Below, one piece after another: positions 46,693 to 55,822 of a DNA stretch of 64,000 nt. A model generated the notes under the pieces. The model worked only from the letters and a program-made list of their open reading frames with translations, was not told the DNA's origin and made no database searches. The translations under genes and the position numbers were made by a program. Position 1 is the stretch's first letter; each line of letters starts with the position of its first letter. Source of the stretch: Paenibacillus xylanilyticus (lineage in GTDB: Bacteria; Bacillota; Bacilli; Paenibacillales; Paenibacillaceae); assembly GCF_013359935.1 (NCBI RefSeq), contig NZ_JABMCB010000206.1, positions 248,001 to 312,000 of the forward strand, written 5' to 3'.

Positions 46693-47475
46693 ATGAAGCG
46701 ATGGGTTTCATACATGCTGTTGACTGCCGTATTGGCGTTCAGCATTTTTCCGATGCACACTGAAGCATCGCCAGTTAACGGAGCGTTTCACTTTGGATTC
46801 AAGAAAAGCCAGAACGGGCAGCTGCCCTCCATTGATCAGGAAGGTTTCAAATCGATCCTGGAGCATAATGATGCCATCTTTTTGGGAGATACCAAACAGA
46901 AAGAACTATATCTCACATTTGATAATGGATACGAAAATGGTTATACACCAGCAATTCTGGATGTGCTGCGCGATAAAAAGGTGCCTGCCGCTTTTTTTGT
47001 TACCGGCCATTATCTGAAAGATCAGCCAGAACTGGTTAAGCGCATGGCTGCAGAGGGACATATTGTAGGTAACCATTCCTGGAGCCATCCGGATATGACA
47101 CGGGTATCCAATGAAAAGCTGAAAACGGAGCTTGAACAGGTTAAGTCGGAAGTAAATCGTTTGACTGGACAGCAAGCAACCTTTTTGCGGCCGCCGCGTG
47201 GCATTTTTAACAACCGCACTCTTGCGGAGAGCCACGCTCAGGGGTACATCAATGTGTTCTGGTCCCTTGCCTATAAGGATTGGGATGTCAATGTACAGCG
47301 TGGAGCTGACTATGCACGTCAACAGGTACTCAAACAATTGCATCCTGGCGCCGTTATTCTCCTTCATTCCGTCTCCAAAGATAACACACAGGCTCTGGGC
47401 TCAATCATTGATGAAGCACGGAAACAGGGATACGCGTTCAAAAGTTTGAATGAACTGAAAACGAAAAGTTATTAG
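46693..47475 (+). CDS. pdaA: Polysaccharide deacetylase PdaA (muramic-delta-lactam synthesis)
   Basis: The 260-residue secreted enzyme deacetylates muramic acid residues so the delta-lactam of spore cortex can form, which is needed for germination. A signal peptide spans about residues 1-25. NodB motifs are TFDNGYENG, HSWSHPDM and RPPRG; TFDNG instead of TFDDG is characteristic of PdaA. AGGAGCGG precedes the ATG. Confidence 0.92.
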   Translation: MKRWVSYMLLTAVLAFSIFPMHTEASPVNGAFHFGFKKSQNGQLPSIDQEGFKSILEHNDAIFLGDTKQKELYLTFDNGYENGYTPAILDVLRDKKVPAAFFVTGHYLKDQPELVKRMAAEGHIVGNHSWSHPDMTRVSNEKLKTELEQVKSEVNRLTGQQATFLRPPRGIFNNRTLAESHAQGYINVFWSLAYKDWDVNVQRGADYARQQVLKQLHPGAVILLHSVSKDNTQALGSIIDEARKQGYAFKSLNELKTKSY

Positions 47476-47497
47476 AGGGAAGATGAGCAATAAACAG

Positions 47498-47533
47498 AAG
47501 GGCATCCTTGGCTGGTACAGCCAGGATGCCCTT
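47498..47533. terminator. Terminator after pdaA
   Basis: AAGGGCATCCTTGGCTG pairs with CAGCCAGGATGCCCTT; lies between convergent genes. Confidence 0.85.
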
Positions 47534-47583
47534 TGTTGGTTAATGTCAGACGTATAAATATGCTTATAACGTCTAGTTTCTTT

Positions 47584-48432
47584 TTATAAAACCGTGTTAT
47601 AGATGATTCCGATTGTTTTTGGACCGCAATGACTGCAGATCACGCAACCTGCTGTAGTTAACTCAACACGAGCACCGGTCTGTTCCTGCAGAGACTTCTG
47701 CAAATCAAGTGCATCCTCTTCAGCCATGGTATGTACAACAATGATCAGGTCAGTATCGATCTGATGCTTCTGGCTAAGCGTATTTTGCAGCATTTGATCA
47801 AGAGCCTTCTCCCGTTTGCCACGTACTTTGTAGGCGGGCGACATCTTGCCATCCGCTACCCGAATGACAGGGCGAATTTTAAGCAGGCTTCCGATCAGGT
47901 TCTGCATTCCCGAACAGCGGCCCCCTTTGTGCAGATACTCCAAGGTATCAATGACAAATTCGGTCCGTACATTCGGTTTAACCGCTTCAACCAATTGGGT
48001 AATTTCATTCAGGTTCTGTCCTTTTTCCGCAGCATGCACTGCTTTCATAACAAGCAGTCCAATCCCGGATGAAAGATTGAGTGAGTCCACAACAGAGATG
48101 CGGCCTTCCGGAAACTCTGAACTTGCCAGCAGCGCGTTTTGATAGGTGGATGAAAGTTCAGAAGACAGGCTGATATACAGAATGTCGTCCCCTTGTTCTA
48201 TGTAAGGTTGAAAAGCCGTTATAAAATCGGCAGGTGATGGAGCAGCCGTCTTGGGCAGCCGTCCTTCCTTGCTTACGCGCTCGTACAGCTGTTCTGGCGT
48301 AATCTCGGCACCATCCTTCAGGGATTCGTCACCGAATACCACATACAATGGAACAATGCCGATATCGTGAGTTTTAATCCAGTCTGGGGTCAGATCACTG
48401 GTGCTATCTGCGAAAATTTTAATTCTTGACAT
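47584..48432 (-). CDS. DegV family fatty-acid-binding protein
   Basis: The 282-residue protein has the DegV fold: N-terminal KIFADSTSDLTPDWI, fatty-acid contacts around SLSSELSSTYQNA, and VIDTLEYLHKGGRCSG. Members (FakB-type) present fatty acids to the kinase FakA for phospholipid synthesis. AAGGAGAT precedes the ATG. It is monocistronic. Confidence 0.9.
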   Translation of the reverse strand: MSRIKIFADSTSDLTPDWIKTHDIGIVPLYVVFGDESLKDGAEITPEQLYERVSKEGRLPKTAAPSPADFITAFQPYIEQGDDILYISLSSELSSTYQNALLASSEFPEGRISVVDSLNLSSGIGLLVMKAVHAAEKGQNLNEITQLVEAVKPNVRTEFVIDTLEYLHKGGRCSGMQNLIGSLLKIRPVIRVADGKMSPAYKVRGKREKALDQMLQNTLSQKHQIDTDLIIVVHTMAEEDALDLQKSLQEQTGARVELTTAGCVICSHCGPKTIGIIYNTVL

Positions 48433-48486
48433 GTCAATCTCCTTTGGATACGAGAATTTGGCAATATGAACGATTTTCAGACCGTT

Positions 48487-48924
48487 TTATGTCATATACA
48501 TGCCAGCTAGTATGAGTCCAGCAAATGCCAGAACCATAATCCCATTAAGTATAGTTCCGATGATAGGGAAAACCTTTTTGCGATTTTTCAGCACAAGACC
48601 GATGACCCCAAGAATAAGACCTGCCAGATTAAGAACAAGACAAACCAGGATAAATAAGGATGACAGCAGTACAGCCGGATGCAGAGCAATTTCCTCAACC
48701 TGCGCAGGTGTTGTCAGAGTTCCGATGACACCACTGAGTGCAATGGCTGCAAGGAAAAAGGTCAGAATATAACCCAGAAGTGCAACGAGTCCAATGACAA
48801 AACTGGCGATACCCGGGCCGGAATGTTTCATTCTGTTCTGCATAGGATCAATAGGTTCTTCAGGGTAAGTCGTAAATAGGTCATTGTTGCCGGAATCGGA
48901 TTCATACGTATTTTTATGTTCCAT
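48487..48924 (-). CDS. DUF4190-type membrane protein
   Basis: The 145-residue protein has a polar N-terminus of about 30 residues and three to four hydrophobic segments, with the GPGIASFVIGLVALLG and GLVLKNRKK signatures of DUF4190 family proteins. AAGGAGGG lies 11 nt before the ATG at 48924; an ATG 9 nt earlier is too close to it. Function unknown. Confidence 0.72.
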   Translation of the reverse strand: MEHKNTYESDSGNNDLFTTYPEEPIDPMQNRMKHSGPGIASFVIGLVALLGYILTFFLAAIALSGVIGTLTTPAQVEEIALHPAVLLSSLFILVCLVLNLAGLILGVIGLVLKNRKKVFPIIGTILNGIMVLAFAGLILAGMYMT

Positions 48925-49203
48925 TAATATCATATCCCTCCTTAATCATTGTTGATTGTTATTAACCTCAATTATGCATTGTGATTCTCCTGACAGCTGC
49001 AGGAATACAGACCTTTTTACTTTTCCATAATTAACGATAAAAATCAAGGTTTCTCTTCACTTTGTAACCTAGTAGACAAGTCCTGATATAATCAGATCGT
49101 CGGGATAAGTATGGATGTCTCTCACAGACCGCTTAACTGGTAAACAGCTCAGAGATTCGCTAGAATATCATTAGTGTGACATGACATAAAGGAGAGAAGT
49201 ATA

Positions 49204-49590
49204 ATGCAACGAATATGGATGACGATTGGTGCTGTATTGACCATGCTGGCTGTAGCAATTGGGGCGTTCGGTGCCCACATGCTGAAGGAGCGAATCGGCG
49301 CAGATGCCATTGCTGTGTATGAAACCGGAGTACAGTATCATATGATACATGCCCTTGCACTGCTGATTGTTGGATTGACAGCGGGTCAACTCGGAGCATC
49401 CTCCAAGCTAAAATGGGCGGCGCGACTGCTGTTTATTGGTATTATTGTGTTCTCGGGCAGCTTGTATGTACTTAGTATTACGGGCATCAAGGTTTTAGGT
49501 GCCATCACGCCAATTGGTGGTGTCGCTTTTATTGCTGGATGGTTGTTCTTCGCCGCAGATGTGTGGCAACGAGGAAATAACCGTTCCTGA
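49204..49590 (+). CDS. DUF423 family membrane protein (YwdK-like)
   Basis: The 128-residue protein has four membrane helices and the signature GAFGAHMLKERI with YHMIHALALL. AAGGAGAG precedes the ATG. The family is widespread; its role is unknown. Confidence 0.88.
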   Translation: MQRIWMTIGAVLTMLAVAIGAFGAHMLKERIGADAIAVYETGVQYHMIHALALLIVGLTAGQLGASSKLKWAARLLFIGIIVFSGSLYVLSITGIKVLGAITPIGGVAFIAGWLFFAADVWQRGNNRS

Positions 49591-49752
49591 TTGGGAGCGA
49601 GTGCACAACCCCATCCGGTGAGTCTTCCTTGGGAAAATGCTGCGCTTACATAAGCATTTTGAATCATTCGATTCTACTTTACTCGCCCGGGTACTACAAA
49701 CCATGGACAGGGAGAAGCATCCTGATCCAACCAACTGGTCACATAAGAATGT

Positions 49753-49804
49753 AAAAAGCAGCTTACGTGGAATGTTGTGAAATTTCCACGTAAGCTGCTT
49801 TTTG
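49753..49804. terminator. Bidirectional terminator
   Basis: AAAAAGCAGCTTACGTGGAA and its inverted copy form a 20-bp stem with T runs on both strands, between DUF423 and the unknown gene at 49828. Confidence 0.85.
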
Positions 49805-49827
49805 GTTGTTTGCGCTCGTTGAATGAT

Positions 49828-50403
49828 TTACAAAAATTCGTCAATTTCATTCGTTCGGAATGAATAGACCTGTTTTTCATCAACATGGTAGACACTTACA
49901 ATGCTGTTATCTCGATCAAAATTCAAAATGCGGCATGGAATGCTCTGATGTTTGCCGTTCTTGTTGTTTACCACAATCCGTGTAAGGCGGTTTTCCTTGA
50001 TAAGGGTGTCAATCCATTCATCAAAAGAATTCCCTTGAGAAGCACTGGCCGACTCTGGTGCAGACGCCATCTGGGGAGTAACCGTTTCCTTTTGGTCTTG
50101 CGGTTTTGCCGAAATCGATGAATTTGTTGATTGATTCGATGGAGCAGTTTTCATTCCGCCCAATTGAGATTTTTTCCGTTCGATGTGAAGGGAGGTAATA
50201 GAGTCTTTTTTGGACTGAATCGTCGCTTCAATAATTTTGCCAAGCCCTAAGCCGGATTGAATCCGAAAGTCCGCAATCTGTTCCTCTTTGTTCATGAGCT
50301 CCAACAGGGACTGTAGCGCCAAGGCATTCGAGCGGCTCTTGATAAGAATGTCGACATTAAATAAAAAGCCAACTTCTTCTCCGTTGGATAAGGTTTCTTT
50401 CAT
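49828..50403 (-). CDS. Hypothetical protein, 191 aa
   Basis: The protein has an alpha/beta N-terminal region of about 85 residues, a Ser/Gln/Pro-rich linker (about 85-125) and a C-terminal beta-rich domain of about 60 residues (WIDTLIKENRLTRIVVNN onward). No transmembrane segment. I do not recognise a family. It is the last full gene before the island junction. Confidence 0.6.
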   Translation of the reverse strand: MKETLSNGEEVGFLFNVDILIKSRSNALALQSLLELMNKEEQIADFRIQSGLGLGKIIEATIQSKKDSITSLHIERKKSQLGGMKTAPSNQSTNSSISAKPQDQKETVTPQMASAPESASASQGNSFDEWIDTLIKENRLTRIVVNNKNGKHQSIPCRILNFDRDNSIVSVYHVDEKQVYSFRTNEIDEFL

Positions 50404-50647
50404 TCATCCCAGCCCCGTTTGTAGATATGTCAGTCAATAAACCATTTCAATTCACTATATCATTAATGTAACAATAATCATAGTACTAAAGATGTAGAAA
50501 ATAACGCAGCGCACCGGGAATCTAATAACAACTTCTATATGACATTTCTAACCGTTTTGGTTTGTTTTCCGCAGGTGTCCACACCGAGAAACGGAATGGG
50601 GCATACAATTATCCTGACCTGTGGAATAGGAGGTGGATCGTGAAATT

Positions 50648-50782
50648 ATGGTGAGCATGGAACCGATTGTAGTTGGAGAGCATGTGTTGGTCGGGGTGGA
50701 AGTGAAGCTGCCCAAAACCACGTTACTGACGATAAACACATCCAAAGGATATATCATGTGTGGAGCAACTATCATATGTTGA
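50648..50782 (+). pseudogene. yunC: Truncated yunC (DUF1805), 5' part only
   Basis: Residues 1-40 match the DUF1805 protein YunC (VGVEVKLPKTTLLTINTSKG then YIMCGA), preceded by AGGAGGTGG. Normal YunC is about 100 residues; here homology stops after the GCA at 50765-50767 and a stop follows after four unrelated codons. The AT-rich sequence starts at the same point, so an insertion or deletion has cut the gene here. Confidence 0.78.
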
Positions 50783-51282
50783 TTTTGAGATGTGACTCAA
50801 TCTGTTGATAAACGTCTTAATCTCATATAGGACAAGCTTTCATTCATTTTCATAAGTACCTAAATAATCTTAGAAAGTACTTAGAAATCTCAAATGTGAT
50901 TCAATTTTGTGACGCTTTTTGTGACGCTTGAAAAATGGAGCAAGCCATTGACTGGTGTGTGTTTAAATAACCATTGTATTGCTTTTTGTTACGCAAATTT
51001 TCGGTATGTATTAATTAGATTTATAAAGAGATTTAAGGACAACGGCTGGATAATTTGGCTCTAGAGACAGTACATTTCTTATGAGTGGATCTAAGAAGAT
51101 GATGAGAATTAATAAAACCCATCGGTTATATAAAAGAAAGTAAGGGATTTTCAAAAAGTGAATTAAGCACAATTATTATGGGTGTTGCTGTCTGAACATT
51201 CCTAAGAAACGGTTATTTTATCTAAATCCGGGAAATAGTATGAAAACTTAAATTTTAAGACACTATTTTGCGAATTAAAATT
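50783..51282. other. Left end of the AT-rich island, no gene
   Basis: About 500 bp with no supported gene on either strand. It holds the tandem 12-bp repeat at 50905-50928. No integrase remnant could be read in either strand. Confidence 0.5.
50905..50928. repeat. Tandem 12-bp direct repeat
   Basis: TTTTGTGACGCT occurs twice, head to tail, about 140 bp inside the island edge. It could be a recombinase arm site or chance. Confidence 0.55.
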
Positions 51283-51312
51283 AGCCACTTGGCTGTACAG
51301 ACCAAGCGGCTT
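51283..51312 (-). terminator. Terminator of the secreted protein gene
   Basis: On the minus strand AAGCCGCTTGG pairs with CCAAGTGGCT, followed by a T-rich stretch. Confidence 0.65.
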
Positions 51313-51338
51313 CAAAACTAAACTTCTAGCCTAAACGA

Positions 51339-52076
51339 TTATAGGTAGTAATCATCATATGCTGTTTGGATAGTCAACTGAGGGTCAGCGTAAGTAGTGT
51401 TATGAATCCAATGAAGTGGTCGGTAATCTGCAGCATCCCAAAGAGTAAGTTTTGTGTACCAAGTGTAAGGGATATTGTAACCAATTATTCCGACTGCTAG
51501 AGTAGTAGCGATTGAGACAGGGACACTCATAAATGCAGTTACCACACCTACAAGGACAGAAACAATTGCGAAATCACTATTGAAACTTCCTTGAACGAAG
51601 GTCTTTGTATACCATGTTCTATCAGAACTACTAACTGCAACATTAGGAACTACAGTACTCATTTTTGAATTAGGCACATTAACTTCCTGACGTTCTACTA
51701 TTTCATTATTTACAAATACTTCATCACCAATATTTTGAATAATATGATTATCTCCGATAGCGCCTTCAAGATTAGTTACAGTAATGGTGGGGACACCATC
51801 AATGTCTTTTCTTTCAACAATGTCGACACGATCACCTTGAATGACTTTTATTTTTGTCCAATCCTGATCCGTTCCTTCAATTACTTCTATGTTCCCAGAG
51901 ATATTCTGTGCTGATGACTGTATAACCATATTTCCGTCCTTTGACATCTTGGTAAGGCTCTCTACCTGAGGTTTAATCGAATTCTCAGATGCTGATGCAA
52001 AATTACTAAGGGGGGTAACTGATACGGTTGCAACAGTAGTCATGACAATAAGTGCTTTTGTTAATTTATTTACCAT
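51339..52076 (-). CDS. Secreted protein with hydrophobic C-terminal segment, unknown
   Basis: The 245-residue protein has a signal peptide (about 1-30, ending FASASE), a beta-rich polar middle, and a hydrophobic stretch at about 170-200 (FAIVSVLVGVVTAFMSVPVS) flanked by two WYTK motifs. The tail is rich in Trp, Tyr and His. I do not recognise the family. The form, an exported protein with a buried hydrophobic helix beside a small membrane protein, recalls toxin and immunity pairs, but this is inference. GGGAGGA precedes the ATG. Confidence 0.6.
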   Translation of the reverse strand: MVNKLTKALIVMTTVATVSVTPLSNFASASENSIKPQVESLTKMSKDGNMVIQSSAQNISGNIEVIEGTDQDWTKIKVIQGDRVDIVERKDIDGVPTITVTNLEGAIGDNHIIQNIGDEVFVNNEIVERQEVNVPNSKMSTVVPNVAVSSSDRTWYTKTFVQGSFNSDFAIVSVLVGVVTAFMSVPVSIATTLAVGIIGYNIPYTWYTKLTLWDAADYRPLHWIHNTTYADPQLTIQTAYDDYYL

Positions 52077-52147
52077 TATTTCCTCCCGAAGATATATTTG
52101 TATTCACAAACACTATTATACATTAAATTACAAAGTCTGTAAAATGT

Positions 52148-52327
52148 TTATCGCCTTTTGTTTTTTCTTCTAATTATTAGTTGAGTTATTCCTCCAACCA
52201 CAAATACTAATTGACCGACTAAGATGATATTTTTTTCCAATTGACTTTGATTGGAAATTTGCAGGACAATTCCTAGCAACCATATGAGAACACCTAAGAT
52301 CATAATTATATAACCTGCTGCTTTCAT
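52148..52327 (-). CDS. Small two-helix membrane protein, 59 aa
   Basis: Two hydrophobic helices (about residues 5-23 and 34-52) are followed by a basic tail RRKNKRR. AAGGGTGG precedes the ATG. It lies 71 bp upstream of the secreted-protein gene on the same strand, so they may form an operon. A protective partner of the secreted protein is one possibility. Confidence 0.55.
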   Translation of the reverse strand: MKAAGYIIMILGVLIWLLGIVLQISNQSQLEKNIILVGQLVFVVGGITQLIIRRKNKRR

Positions 52328-52884
52328 TGATTAAAATCCACCCTTCATTGTAATTGGACAGCTAGTTTCTTTTTATGATATTAATATCAATTCTAGTACA
52401 TTTTAGAAATAATTGCACGTTGAAGGATATAAAAAGTAACAATGTATTTAATGTTGGAAGAATATTTTTGAACTTATAAAGTTTGTATCTTATTTGAAAA
52501 AAGAGGGATACGTTACGTTAGATTTTTATTAGAAAAGAGTGCTGGCTCTTAGGAAATTGGGGTGCTTGGACAGAAGAAAAGCTTAATACCCTCCACTTTA
52601 ATGGGACAAGCTTCTCAAGTGATGTGTTTTTATTAAATCAAAGTCTTACCCTTCGTTTGGTACGAGGCAAATAGTCCGGAGTAAGTGATTTTAGAAATGA
52701 TAAAAATAACATCAATAAAAATATTTTTTCCCACAAGATACATACCAAATGTTTATAAATGTCTGATTTTATCTCGATCTTTAAGACCTATTCACATATA
52801 TGAAAAATGGAAAATTTTTAAAGACATTAGTCACAATTTGCTATATAATTAGCTGAAGTAAATAGTACATTAGGAGGTAGTGTT
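52328..52884. other. 557-bp AT-rich intergenic region
   Basis: Contains a 46-codon open stretch at about 52523-52677 (plus strand) ending in SLTLRLVRGK with no start codon or binding site, possibly a gene remnant. Nothing else is supported. Confidence 0.35.
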
Positions 52885-53655
52885 TTGAAGTTACTGAGAG
52901 TTTTGGCATGGATTTTCTTGCCTTTCATCATCATTTTTTTCTCGTGGAAGAAACTTGGTAGGGTCTCAAGAATAGGTGGTGCTATATGGGCTGGCTTAGT
53001 TTTATTGATAATTGTGATACCAACCGAGGAAAAACCAAACGTGACAGCAACAGGAGAGACAGAAAAAGTAGCCACACAAGAAAAAGTGCCTGAAGTGGAA
53101 AAGGCAGTTGCAGTAGTTGATAAAGGCACAGCTAAAACAGACGAGGAAGCAGAAAAGAAGGCTAAGGAAGAAGCCGATTTAAAAGCTAAAAACGATGCGG
53201 CTACTAAAAAAGCCTATCAAAAAGAAGTACTAGCATTTGAAAAATCAGTTTACGCATTAGAAGAGACTATGTCTCCCATAATGAGTACATACCAAGAAGC
53301 AATGACTGGTTTGGGGAATGGTACTGTTGATATTTATACAGTATATGAAGCAACAGAGAATGCAAAGAAAGCTGCTGATCACTTGCAATCTCAATTTTAT
53401 AATTTAAATGTTCCAGAAAGCCTTCCTAAAGATGTAAAAGAAAAGTTGAATGCAGCCACTTCTGATTTAAGTACAGCTTACTATTCTAAAGGTAAAGCAT
53501 TCGATGCTGTTCTTGAATTCTTAGACGATCAAAAGCCAAGTCACATGTCTAAGTTCAAAGATGAAATTGCGATGTCTGATTCTTTTGTCATGAATGGGAT
53601 TTTAAAGCTAATGGAAGCGAAGGAAGCTGTTGGATTGAAATTGGATGCCAAATAG
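52885..53655 (+). CDS. Membrane-anchored coiled-coil protein, unknown
   Basis: The 256-residue protein has two hydrophobic helices at the N-terminus (about 5-20 and 31-46), a Lys/Glu/Ala-rich coiled coil (about 75-110) and a helical outer domain. TTG start, 9 nt after AGGAGGT. Similar anchored helical proteins occur on many Firmicute mobile elements. No specific function can be assigned. Confidence 0.65.
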   Translation: MKLLRVLAWIFLPFIIIFFSWKKLGRVSRIGGAIWAGLVLLIIVIPTEEKPNVTATGETEKVATQEKVPEVEKAVAVVDKGTAKTDEEAEKKAKEEADLKAKNDAATKKAYQKEVLAFEKSVYALEETMSPIMSTYQEAMTGLGNGTVDIYTVYEATENAKKAADHLQSQFYNLNVPESLPKDVKEKLNAATSDLSTAYYSKGKAFDAVLEFLDDQKPSHMSKFKDEIAMSDSFVMNGILKLMEAKEAVGLKLDAK

Positions 53656-54276
53656 TTTGATCTTTGAAGGAAGTGTCTGCTTTAAGGCATTTCCTCTCCT
53701 ATTCTTATCAAGAACCTTATGAAAGATTGATTTTATCAATAACTAGGCAGTCCTAATGGATTGCTTTTTGTTTTATGTGGGAATAAAAGTTGTCCAATCA
53801 GTACTATTATCGCACCATTTCTATAAGAGTGCCTCAATCTGGCTGTGAATTAATGGTTTTATCTGAAAAAAGTTATCGAAATAGAAAATCACAAAATAGA
53901 CCGAAATAGACCCAACTCAGATGGAGCTTAAGAGATAGTTTCTTAGATGGAATTGAGATATTACTTACGGCATTATTTCAATTGATTGTTTTTCAATTGG
54001 ACAAGATTCGGAAAGTAACTTTTTTATCGTTCATCAGCAATAAAATCAGTATGAAATACTTAATTATTAATCATCCTACGGAATGATTTTTCTTTTGTTT
54101 CAAGGATAGATTGAGTAATAGTCAAAATGATCACCATTAAACATACTTGTTTCGTAAAATATAGGTAGACTGATACTTGTTGTTGTATAATTGTGGTAGC
54201 AAAGTGAGGGATACATTATTCAAAATTGAAAAGATATCTTTGTAAAATAATACTTTTATTAAAAGAGTGAACGATT
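53656..54276. other. 621-bp intergenic region with a terminator
   Basis: At 53746-53769 GGCAGTCC pairs with GGATTGCT and is followed by TTTTG, a terminator for the upstream gene. The rest is AT-rich without any supported gene. Confidence 0.5.
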
Positions 54277-54569
54277 ATGTTGTATGACATTAAATCTTAT
54301 TCAGAGGTTCAGGTAAGCCCCTTAAATGTACTGTTAAGGCTCTACATAAGGGTGAATTAGCTCGTAAGGTTACTTTGGAGTACGGAGGAATTTATAAAGT
54401 TGTTCCTGATAATCCAAACAAACTCAAACATCGAGACAAAGTGGGAATATTAGTGGGATTTAAAGTAGATAAGTTAAATAACCCATTGAGAGCTAGAATT
54501 AAGTTTGATGAAACTGGCAGAATAGGCTATGTTGAGCTTGAAGATCTGCATCATTTCAAAAATAAGTAG
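54277..54569 (+). pseudogene. Small gene with an internal frameshift
   Basis: An ATG at 54277 opens MLYDIKSYSEVQ, but the conserved-looking remainder (KPLKCTVKALHKGELARKV and on through YGGIYKVVPDNPNKLKHRDK to LEDLHHFKNK) is in another frame, open from about 54294 to 54569. Joined, they would give about 95 residues. The shift lies near 54303-54315. It could be a broken gene, a sequencing error, or a frameshift site. No family recognised. Confidence 0.45.
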
Positions 54570-54619
54570 ATAAAACAATTCTTTCACCTGAAATACTATA
54601 AATGGAAGGAAGAAGAAAC

Positions 54620-55303
54620 ATGAAATATTATTCTCCACTAACGCCTTGGTTAGAACGGCAAAGGACACTTCCAGATTTCGCCTTTTTGGAACAAGGAGAA
54701 CCGGATTTTGAACTTGGCGGGTTTCTTGGTATGGATTATTGCTACTCTCTTCATGAGGTAAACAGGCATAACGCAAAAAGCTTAAAGACAACTTGGAAAT
54801 TAGTTCGGGAATACGTAAACAAAGCATTGATTATAAGTCAAAATGAATCTGGTAATTGGCTTGATCGTGAAGAGGTAGCTATGATTAAAGAGGAACTTGG
54901 AGATCCTCCTCCCCATTGCTATCCGATATACTTAATCACAGTTGGAAAATATCCCAATGAAAGGCTCGTTTATATTGGTAAAACATCTTCTGATGTCAGT
55001 CGATTTGTAGGTGGACACAAGATAGCATTAAAACTTCATGATCCTCTATACGATAATCTGCAAAAAAGGGTTTATTTTTGTAGTGTTGTCTTTATTACAG
55101 ATGGTGATTATTTACCCATCGAATGGATATCACCAATTGAAAATGCAGTATCTATTTTGGATAGTGTTGAATCACACCTTATTAGTAGTCTAAAACCGGA
55201 GCTTAACTTTTCAAAAACTAAACGGAATTATTCAAAGTATTCAATTAGTCTACATATACAAAACTTTACTGACAGTAAAGTTCTCAATGATGTCATTGTG
55301 TGA
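54620..55303 (+). CDS. GIY-YIG-like nuclease domain protein
   Basis: The 227-residue protein has PIYLITVG, then LVYIGKTSSDVSRFVGGH and a late VESHLISSLKPELN. The order, PxYL..VYIGKT..R..GH..E..LI..LKP..N, fits the GIY-YIG fold with its catalytic Tyr, Arg and Glu. The first 100 residues are unrecognised and may bind the target. ATG 54620 follows GGAAGGAAG. Confidence 0.65.
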   Translation: MKYYSPLTPWLERQRTLPDFAFLEQGEPDFELGGFLGMDYCYSLHEVNRHNAKSLKTTWKLVREYVNKALIISQNESGNWLDREEVAMIKEELGDPPPHCYPIYLITVGKYPNERLVYIGKTSSDVSRFVGGHKIALKLHDPLYDNLQKRVYFCSVVFITDGDYLPIEWISPIENAVSILDSVESHLISSLKPELNFSKTKRNYSKYSISLHIQNFTDSKVLNDVIV

Positions 55304-55354
55304 GTATGTTTCAGAATAAAATGAGTCTTTCATTCAGAAGGGATAATCTTAGTT

Positions 55355-55780
55355 ATGAACTATAATATCATACCATTGCTTGGAAGTGCGGAAGCAGCTG
55401 CAGAACATGAAAACAAAGAAGCATGGAGAGCATTTAGCAGTAGAACAACTAAAAATCCATTCTTAAAAGAATTTTTAAGGATAAGGGAAGACAATCGATG
55501 CGCATGGTGTAACAGAACATATCCTCTACACGGGTTTCAAGTACATCATATAGACTACGATCATGAATGTTACTATGGAAAGATGATAGAAATTCCGAAT
55601 CCAACAGAAAAAAGACCTGGGCGAACGTCTAAAATTGCGGATTGCGAGTCCTGTCATAGAGACAGACCCGATCTATTTAACGATTGCGCTAAAAGGCTGA
55701 CTACTGTACATAACAGTTGCAATAGAACTATTGAAATTGTCAGGGGGAAATTGAACGATGGTACACTATTAAGACGATGA
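55355..55780 (+). CDS. HNH endonuclease-like protein
   Basis: The 141-residue protein has CAWC (residues 50-53), then QVHHIDYDHEC, CESCH and VHNSCNRT. The His pair and the two Cys pairs fit an HNH nuclease with a structural zinc. It lies 51 bp after the GIY-YIG gene on the same strand. AAGGGA is the only binding site and is weak. Confidence 0.7.
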   Translation: MNYNIIPLLGSAEAAAEHENKEAWRAFSSRTTKNPFLKEFLRIREDNRCAWCNRTYPLHGFQVHHIDYDHECYYGKMIEIPNPTEKRPGRTSKIADCESCHRDRPDLFNDCAKRLTTVHNSCNRTIEIVRGKLNDGTLLRR

Positions 55781-55822
55781 AATTAGCCTTTTATAATAAT
55801 TTGTAACGGAGGAATTGAGGTT

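Noticed and set aside
50783-51060. Integrase remnant at the island edge
   Set aside because: Neither strand gives a recombinase motif; the longest minus-strand frame is basic but about 28 codons with no recognisable feature.
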